Below, piece by piece: positions 57,221 through 64,000 of a stretch of DNA of 64,000 nucleotides. Numbering within the stretch: the first letter of the stretch is position 1; every line of letters begins with the position of its first letter. The position numbers were made by a program, and so were the translations under genes. Location of the stretch: NCBI GenBank assembly GCA_003255025.1, contig QANY01006259.1, positions 1,109,664-1,173,663 of the forward strand. The letters run 5' to 3'. The notes beneath the pieces are model-generated. The model worked only from the letters and a program-made list of their open reading frames with translations. It had not been told where the DNA came from and made no database searches. Source of the stretch: Datisca glomerata (Eukaryota; Streptophyta; Magnoliopsida; Cucurbitales; Datiscaceae).

Positions 57221-58215
57221 GTGACCTCTCTATCTTAATAAATGGTAAGGACGAACTTGATTTTGTAGACTTAGCCTAATCTAGACCTAGACAGTCGTTC
57301 AGTATCACCTCTAGATAGCTATTAATCCATCATTTTTTGCCATTACATTAAAACTCAATGAGATGATGTGAGCAGAAGGACACAAGGTTGAAGATGGTAA
57401 TTGTTACGTAATGGGTAAGCAGTTTCGGGAGGGCATTAAAATCGATAAATCTCGTCTTGAGTATTTAAATAAGAAAAGAAATGGACAGCAAAATTAAAGC
57501 TGAATCATAGGAAGAATCCCACATCTTAGAAGAGCTGAAGTAGATAGAAGGCCTAGACTCGAGCTTGGATAAAGAAGAACATATTTGAAACAATGAAACT
57601 TAAAACTCCAGAATTCGTCAGACTTTAAGAAAATGACCTTATCTAAATCCTACCCTGAGCTCATCACCATGACCAATCAAGCCAATTAGAGCGTAAGAAA
57701 TTTTCAAGCTTAGAGCTCTGAACTGTACTCGAATCAACTTGTCGATATTTTGCCTTGGTGAAAAAGCCAGAGAGGAGAAGAGGATTCCAATTTTATGGAG
57801 CTTTCAGAGAGAGAGGGAGAGAGAGGGGGGAGGGAGGGAGAGAGCAAGAGGAGATGAGAGACTACATGAGAGAGGGAGGGAGCAAAAGGATATCAGAGAT
57901 TTCTTGAGAGAGGGAAATATCTAGGAGTGTGTGAGCAACAAGTTTTCAACTCCCCCATCTTTTTATTTTTGACAATTTCCCTTCCCCTCTTAACCTCAAT
58001 TTTACCTTCTATTGCATTTTATCTCTAAACACTACAATGAAGTTCAATAGAAGATATTCTTTGTTGTAGTGTTCAATCATATTCTATACTCCCTTGGGTA
58101 GTGCATGATGGTTAAGGAAGTTCTCCTCGTTTTTCACCTTAAGGTTGTGTGTGATATAGTTCGAGACATCTTGCATTACGATCATGAGTTCGGCTCTCAA
58201 TGAGAGCACTGAAAT
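57221..58215. other. Leader-like region left of an LTR; purine-rich tract
   Basis: About 57800-57920 is a GAGAGGGAGGGAGAGA-type purine tract. No gene is seen. The last 30 bp before 58216, read on the minus strand, are TTTCAGTGCTCTCATTGAGA GC, the motif that follows the 5' LTR of Tat-like gypsy elements, so at least the right part is the internal leader of that element. Confidence 0.5.
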
Positions 58216-58638
58216 TGTAAAGGAAAATTTTACAATTGAAAGAATGAATAATGAGAGAGAGAATTAACAAAGGAGTATATGACTTCTCTTAAGAATTGAC
58301 TTTTGGTATTACGTCAGCCTCTATTTATAAGCTTAGTTTCTGTTACACAAAATCTGATTCACTTAATTTGTTTACAACTAAAAAAGGAATAAAAGGAATA
58401 TTCCATCCTTGACTTAGTTATTGAATACTAATCTAAATTGATCTTGTTTGTTCATTTTATCTTATGGTCATACTTGTTCATTCTGAGTCACCACATCAGC
58501 AATCCGTTTTCTTTTTTCTGATTGACTCTTAACTACTCTTCTTTATGATGTGGCGGCTAACTCAAATTATTCCCGTTCAGTGGGCTTGAGTCTGAAGTGA
58601 ATAATATCATGCCAAGTAGAACTTCTGGCCGCCACAAC
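58216..58638 (-). repeat. LTR of a third gypsy/LARD-type element
   Basis: The plus-strand left edge TGTAAAGGAAAATTTTACAA and the CAGCCTCTATTTATAAGC zone parallel the LTRs at 13780 and 18401. Minus-strand orientation is set by the leader motif on its left. The right edge (GGCCGCCACAACA) is approximate. No partner LTR was found. Confidence 0.6.
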
Positions 58639-59368
58639 AATCCAAATGAAGAAGCTATAACCATGCACGAGTGTGCTAGGACGCGAGACCTCAAAGGTAG
58701 TACAATCCCACCACATACCTAAAAAAAAGTTATATGTGTTCATAAGTAAAGGACACTATTATATATGAAGGTCAAAGCGACAGTTATACTTGAAAGTTAA
58801 CATACTATTAAAAAAAACTTTAGGGATCCAAATCACAATCAATGCAAACTTTGGGCATGTAAATGGGATTTTACCAAATAAAAAGTTAATGTATAAACTT
58901 ATATTCCTACCTCATTTTGTCTTTATATTTCAATATCAAACAACGTAAAGAAAATTATTTGTCAGTTCTGAAGCCTAAATATAATTATCAGAAAATTGAG
59001 TACTTAGGTATGTTTGGCAGTCCATAGTAGACTCATTCAGTCGAATTAGACTATATTGTATTTGACTGAAGTATTTAATTTTCTCATACGTAGATGGATA
59101 ATTGAATAAAAAAAATAAATTATATATAAGAGATTTGTTAGATATTAATAAAAATAAATAAATAATATTGAATTATACTTCATGTTGTTAACACTCAATA
59201 TTTTATCTTCTACAAAAAATATTCAATATTTCCAAATATCTAATATAAACTATTTTAATATAAAAAATAATATCGACGATTGTACCAATTTGTCTGAACT
59301 TAGTGTCTTGCCAAGCACAAGACAATATAAAATTTGTATTGTATATGTCATGCCTTCCGGTACAGGAG
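58639..59368. other. Spacer, nothing firmly recognised
   Basis: GGTATGTTTGGCAGTCCATA at about 59007 resembles MITE ends common in plants, without a confirmed partner. There is no gene. Confidence 0.45.
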
Positions 59369-61995
59369 CATCTACTATAATTTTCATTTTTCACGACATC
59401 TCGTCGTTAAACAGAGTTGACGATGATGGCTTAACCGTCATCTTAAATGCCGCCTAAACATTTTATTTTTCACGATGATAGTTTTTTCACGACAATTGTT
59501 CTACCAACCTTCGTGGATAAACTAATATCCAAGTAACCACCAATGTGGAATTAGACAAAGGTTGTTATAGAAACCATCATGAATAGTATGGTTCACGTTC
59601 CCCATACATATATTGTTGTATATGATGGTTGGTCTAGAAACACCGTCGTATTGAACGAATCAATTATCATAAGCGCTTTGTTTATTGCATTTATCATACT
59701 ATATAATATCTATTTTAATTCATTACCGAACCATTAAGCCAACTTAATAAAATTACACAATAACCAAAACAGAAAATGACATAAATATCTCAATACACAA
59801 TATAACTCTTTTTTACAAACGATATGAGTGTCTTCAAGAATCCAATATTGTACACTAAATATAGTAAATACCAAAGTTAGAAAAATCTTGAAACTAATGA
59901 ACTTTGATTCTCTCTCTTTAGCTGTTCTAGTTGCTCCAATAATATTTTGCTTAATTATTAAACCTGCACAATAACAAAGACAAAATTAAAGCATAAATTC
60001 ATTAAATTATAAAAAAAAGTATTGAAAGTTATCATATGTACATGTTAGGTAATTTGTTATTCTTCTTCTTTTATTCACTCATGTGTTGAATTATGAATTG
60101 TTTAAGCCTAAAAACAGAATAAAAGAATACAAAGTTAAACAAAATAGAAACACAGCAGGAGCATACTTACTATAAACACAGTTACCTGTACTACCTTCAA
60201 GAATCAGTGTCTTCAACATTTGGTCGAATATAAGCAATCTCATTTTCACCATCTGTGTCAAATGTTTCAAAAGAAGTCCTCTCTTTTACAAACAAATAAC
60301 AATCTAATAAAGTATCACCCAAATCATCATCAACAATATTTTTACGATATCCTCTTTGAGTGGATGATAAGACAAGTGACTAACTTGGTCTTGTGGATCT
60401 TCAACATAAATAAATTATTTTGCTTGTGAAGCTAAAATGAAAAGATCTTTTTGTGAACTAATCTTGCAAGATAAACTAATGTATATATGATACGATCAAC
60501 TTTGATCTCAATATTTTTCTCCAAGAACACGTAAACACCAAAGCCTAAAAATATTATAATTAAGCTCTCAAATCATTTGAATCACTCCATAAAAGGACAA
60601 ATGTGAATATGTAGGATTGATATCCCTAGCACGTGTTGGATCGGGTTTTAGATTTTATAGAAAAATAATTGAACCATGACAAATTCATGGGCGGAATATA
60701 AAAAAAAATTCATGCAAACATTTAATCGTATTATACACAAAACCAAACCAATGAATATGCATAATTATATAAACATATCGAAAAGAAATAAAAAAGTTTA
60801 TACCTTTTTCTTGTAATAGATAAATTCTGATTTGGCAGGATCCAATTCTCTATCTCGCATTCCTCATTCCTAAGATTCACAGAGCTTGTAATTGATCTTC
60901 CCCTCTAGATTTTGGCGACAACAGTAGGGAGAGGGAGAGAGAAACATTTTATGTTCTGATTAACACACTTAAGGTAGGTTAGAGATGCAACTCTAATTTA
61001 ATCCCTTGTATATTAATTATGAAACTTACCCATACCCCTCGTTTTACCTGCATATGGGATTTTAACATCTTCCCCTGTAGCCAAAATTCATCCGTCTACA
61101 CTAATGAATTAAATTGTTTCCTATCAATTAATTAATTTTTTTATTTACTAATTATATAATATTTAAAAAAATAACAAAATAAATAAATTGAACATCAATT
61201 TTAGTCTTCACTAATATAATGATGACACTCATCTCATATGAAATAAAATAATTAGTTCCAACAGCACTTACAATTTGCATTGTTTGTGCAACTACACTAA
61301 CTCCACTATTCTGAGTATAAAAACCCATTTAACCCAATGAATAAAAATCAGAGGCAAACAAAGTGCAGATTTCAAATACGCGAATCAGAGGCAGACTAAG
61401 TGCAGATATCATACTCACCATTTAACCTAATGAACAAAAGTCAAACACCAAATGTGATTAAGTGCAAATTTCAAATGACAAGAATCTCATTTATGTAAAA
61501 AAGAAGAAGGAAAGAAATGAAGAGCAAGATCGGAAAAAACTTACCTCCTGCGACTTACTTCACGCAACGTTGTTTATGGCTTCACGACGGGGCAATGGGA
61601 GATGGAAGGCGATGAGATGTGAGCAAAGGAAGACGACGGGGAATACAAACATGACGACGATGAAAAGAGGACGTTAGGAGATGAAAATGGTGGGGTATAC
61701 ACGTATTTAAAATAAATACGACGGTAGCTATAGGCACCATTGTATTTGACAACTTTTTAATACGACGGGTTCAAACACCACATATCTGAACAACAGTCAA
61801 GCATGATGATTCGTAATTAACCCGTCACATTTTGTGTGAATAAAATGATTGATCTAGACTTCTTCGTATTACGGAACTCCACCAATCGTCTTTTTGTTAC
61901 AAAACATTATGTCACATTTTTTCAGATGGGATATTCTGAGAAACAACATAATTATTTTTGCACCATCGCCCTGAAAAATGAAATCTGTAGTAGTG
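59369..61995. mobile_element. Non-autonomous CACTA-type transposon
   Basis: The left edge CATCTACTATAATTTTCATT, TTTCA and the right edge read on the minus strand, CACTACTACAGATTTCATTT, TTCA, align over about 25 positions with one insertion and three mismatches. Subterminal zones (59390-59660 and 61690-61990) are rich in CACGACAxxTCGTCG, AACCxTCGTG and ACGACGGxT motifs, as expected for CACTA transposase binding repeats. The 2.6 kb lack a TnpD/TnpA gene. The open frame at 61462-61677 is not recognised. No exact 3-bp target duplication was found (GAG left, AGG right). Confidence 0.6.
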
Positions 61996-62025
61996 AGGCA
62001 AAACGTATCATTTAAGATATATAAA

Positions 62026-62665
62026 GTGGGGTTCATCAATTACGTAATGAGGTTCACCAATTACATAGTAGGGTTCACTAAATACATACAAATTAATAAT
62101 TTTTGGAGGGGTTCATCAAATACGTAGTGAGGTTGACCAAATACGTACAAATTTATAATTCTTGGAGGGGTTCACCAAATAGTAGTGGGGTTCACCAATT
62201 ACATACATGAGTTCACCAATTATGTAGTGAGGTTCATCAAATACGTACAAATTAATAATTCTTGGAGGGGTCACCAAATACGTACTGAGGTTCAACAATT
62301 ACGTAGTGGAGTTCACCAAATAGGTACAAAATAAAAATTCTTGGAGGGGTTCACCAAATACGTATTGGGGTTTACCAATAACGTATTGGGGTTCACCAAT
62401 TACATAGTGGGTTCACCAATTACGTACAAATTAATAATTCTTAGAAGGGTTCACCAAATGTGTACTGGGGTTCACCAATTACGTATTGGGGTTAACCAAT
62501 TATGTAGTGAGGTTCACCAAATACGTACAAATTAATCATTCTAGGAGGGGTTCACTAACTACGTAGTGAGGTTCACCAAATACGTACAAAATAATAATTC
62601 TTGGAGGGGTTCACCAAATACATATTGGAGTTCATCAATTACGTAATGGGATTAAGCAAATACGT
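62026..62665. repeat. Minisatellite of 20-21 bp with higher-order structure
   Basis: The basic unit is GGTTCACCAA(A/T)TACGTAGTG(A/G). A longer variant inserts ACAAATTAATAATTCTTGGA GGG; this marker appears seven times (about 62096, 62154, 62250, 62333, 62432, 62534, 62592), giving a higher-order period of about 60-100 bp. It starts about 30 bp after the CACTA right edge. Reading frames through it are repeat artefacts. Confidence 0.92.
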
Positions 62666-62892
62666 AAAACCTGATCGCCATAACTCATAGGTGAATCGCC
62701 TACTTTTAGCACATAAACGTCATCCTGAAGGTGCTAATCACATCATCAAAGCCACACACTAGTTTTATGCCTATAATCGCATGTTTTATTCCTAAACGCC
62801 ATGTATAAATAGGCGATCGCCAGTCTCCCTCCCAATCGCCAGTTTTTTGGGCCTAATCGCCATTTATATGGCTTTAATCGCCATGCTTCACA
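62666..62892. repeat. Second array, 21-bp period with an AATCGCCAT core
   Basis: ATCGCC or close variants start at 62674, 62695, about 62716, about 62737, 62775, about 62795, 62816, 62835, 62856 and 62877, mostly 19-21 bp apart. It follows the first minisatellite without a gap and shares its period. Confidence 0.8.
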
Positions 62893-64000
62893 ATCAACCG
62901 TAAAATTGATAGTTTTGTAACTATTTATAGTGCACCAAGAAAATCATTGATTTCAATGTAAACATTCATGATACTCTCTTATTAAGTAAAATTAGATTAG
63001 ATTAATTAAGGATTCCTAGAACAATTGAAAACTTGATCATAAACTCTATCAAAGTTGTTATTGATAATATTGTTGTGCTTTTATGATGAGAATTGAGCGA
63101 GACAGATTTTCACCAAATATAATTATAGGTTGTGATATTATGATGGTCAGTAAATCATATTCATCAGTTTCACAAACACGTATAACTCATAAGGTCGGCG
63201 GTTCCTGGCGATTTTTTCATTTTTTGGCTGGTTTGTTGTTTTTTCGGCGGTTTTACATCAATACAATGGTTTTAGGACCTTTTACGACGGTCTTTCAACA
63301 AAATTGATCTGGGTATATTAGATGAATCGCAAACAAAGTTATCAAGATTCTTGATTTTTCAATACGAACATTAAGTATCTTCACTTATATTTTAAATTAA
63401 ATTTGAATTTAGTAATGAACTGTTAAAAATAATAGAACACTTATTCGTAAACGCTTAAGAATGTATTCATGATTATGTTGTTGTGATTTTACAACAAGTA
63501 TCAAGTAAAATAATATTTCCCCATTTAACGAACATGTTCCCCTACAAGAAATATGTCATTCTACAAGAGGCAGATATCTCCGTGAAAAGTAATTCATATG
63601 GATCATGTGGTACCTGTGACAGTCTCTTATATTAAAAGTCCACATTTTTCACGAGGTTCAACGCCTCCTGTGAAAACCCCTGTGGTATCCCGCTCTTTAC
63701 ATGATTTGTTTACTCCTGTAGAATGTAGTTTAATGAGGTTTGACGACTCCTGTTACTTTTATTCAACAAGTAATTTTTAATTCTCGTGAATTAATATTCA
63801 CAGATATTTTTGTATCCTATTAAAAATATATCATAAGGTTTTTTAAATCTCATTGATATAGTTTTTAGTGATAACTTATGCCCTTATAAAGAGATTTTCC
63901 TGACATTTTATAAATGCTATTTTTTTTACAATCAATTTATATGCACTTGTTTACGTACCTATTTAAACGTTCAAAATAAATATTTACTAGAATAAAACAC
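62893..64000. other. AT-rich spacer, nothing recognised
   Basis: Open frames at 63083-63307 and 63598-63780 are short and resemble no family I know. GCGGTTCCTGGCGATTTT at about 63197 echoes the GGCGAT core of the neighbouring array on the other strand. No element end is evident up to the window edge. Confidence 0.45.

Larger units (their letters stand above)
52279..58075. mobile_element. Possible TIR-bounded element carrying an SPS fragment, with a copia nested inside
   Basis: The left edge TGAACACTACAACAGAA (52279) and the right edge read on the minus strand, TGAACACTACAACAAAGAA (58075), share 15 of 16 leading bases. If paired, they bound about 5.8 kb, of which about 4.25 kb is the later copia insertion, leaving about 1.5 kb. 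CACTAC termini suggest a CACTA-type element, but no 3-bp target duplication is seen (GAA left, TTC right), and a second CACTACAA at 58030 lies close to the right edge. Confidence 0.35.

Noticed and set aside
52283..61995. A single CACTA element from the CACTACAACAGA end at 52283 to the end at 61995
   Set aside because: The 61995 end pairs much better with 59369 over 25 bases; the 52283 end fits 58075 better.
61800..62665. CRISPR-like array in the 62-kb repeats
   Set aside because: Units are contiguous 20-21 bp minisatellite copies without unique spacers, and the DNA is plant nuclear.

Overview
The window is nuclear DNA from a eudicot plant: AT-rich, spliced protein genes, nested LTR retrotransposons and decayed plastid DNA. 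The lineage cannot be fixed more closely from the sequence. Gene density is very low. Only two host genes are convincing: the 3' end of a conserved plant gene at 1-751 (best guess an RGS1-HXK1-interacting-protein-1-like gene) and one complete three-exon gene at 12285-13624 for a plastid fibrillin (PAP11/FBN9-like, 214 aa). Everything else is mobile elements, organellar insertions, captured gene scraps, repeats or unassigned AT-rich spacer.

Layout. 1-12 kb: end of the first gene, AT-rich spacer, a Helitron helicase remnant with a matching 3' terminus (3217-3790), a probable LINE 3' end (9.2-10.1 kb), a plastid ndhH fragment (10166-10349), a second Helitron-type end (10861) and a long foldback element (10862-11539). 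12.3-13.6 kb: the fibrillin gene. 13.8-18.8 kb: a coding-free LTR element (LARD-like) packed with tandem repeats. 20.5-23.4 kb: a truncated Ty1/copia element on the minus strand. 24.5-29.1 kb: a possible CACTA end, a malectin/LRR receptor gene fragment and a GC-rich piece of another LTR element. 31.1-42.4 kb: a large Ty3/gypsy element whose pol lies on the minus strand, while two diverged copies of an extra coiled-coil ORF lie on the plus strand, i.e. antisense to pol (Tat/Retand-like layout). 43.6-50.0 kb: a mosaic of decayed plastid DNA (trnV-UAC 3' exon; ycf4-psaI-accD; trnS-UGA-psbZ; trnL-trnF spacer and trnF). 51.0-58.6 kb: a gypsy gag scrap, a sucrose-phosphate-synthase exon fragment, a copia element with both LTRs and a 5-bp target duplication but no reverse transcriptase, and another LTR related to the 13.8-kb and 31-kb elements. 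59.4-62.0 kb: a probable non-autonomous CACTA element. 62.0-62.9 kb: two adjoining minisatellites sharing a register of about 21 bp.

The genes do not form a pathway. The window records repeated insertion, internal deletion and gene-fragment capture around one living plastid-protein gene. No convincing new biochemical system is visible. The most interesting items are the duplicated antisense ORF of the 31-42 kb element, the SPS fragment between matching terminal repeats, the plastid mosaic, the Helitron ends that share a register, and the phased minisatellites.
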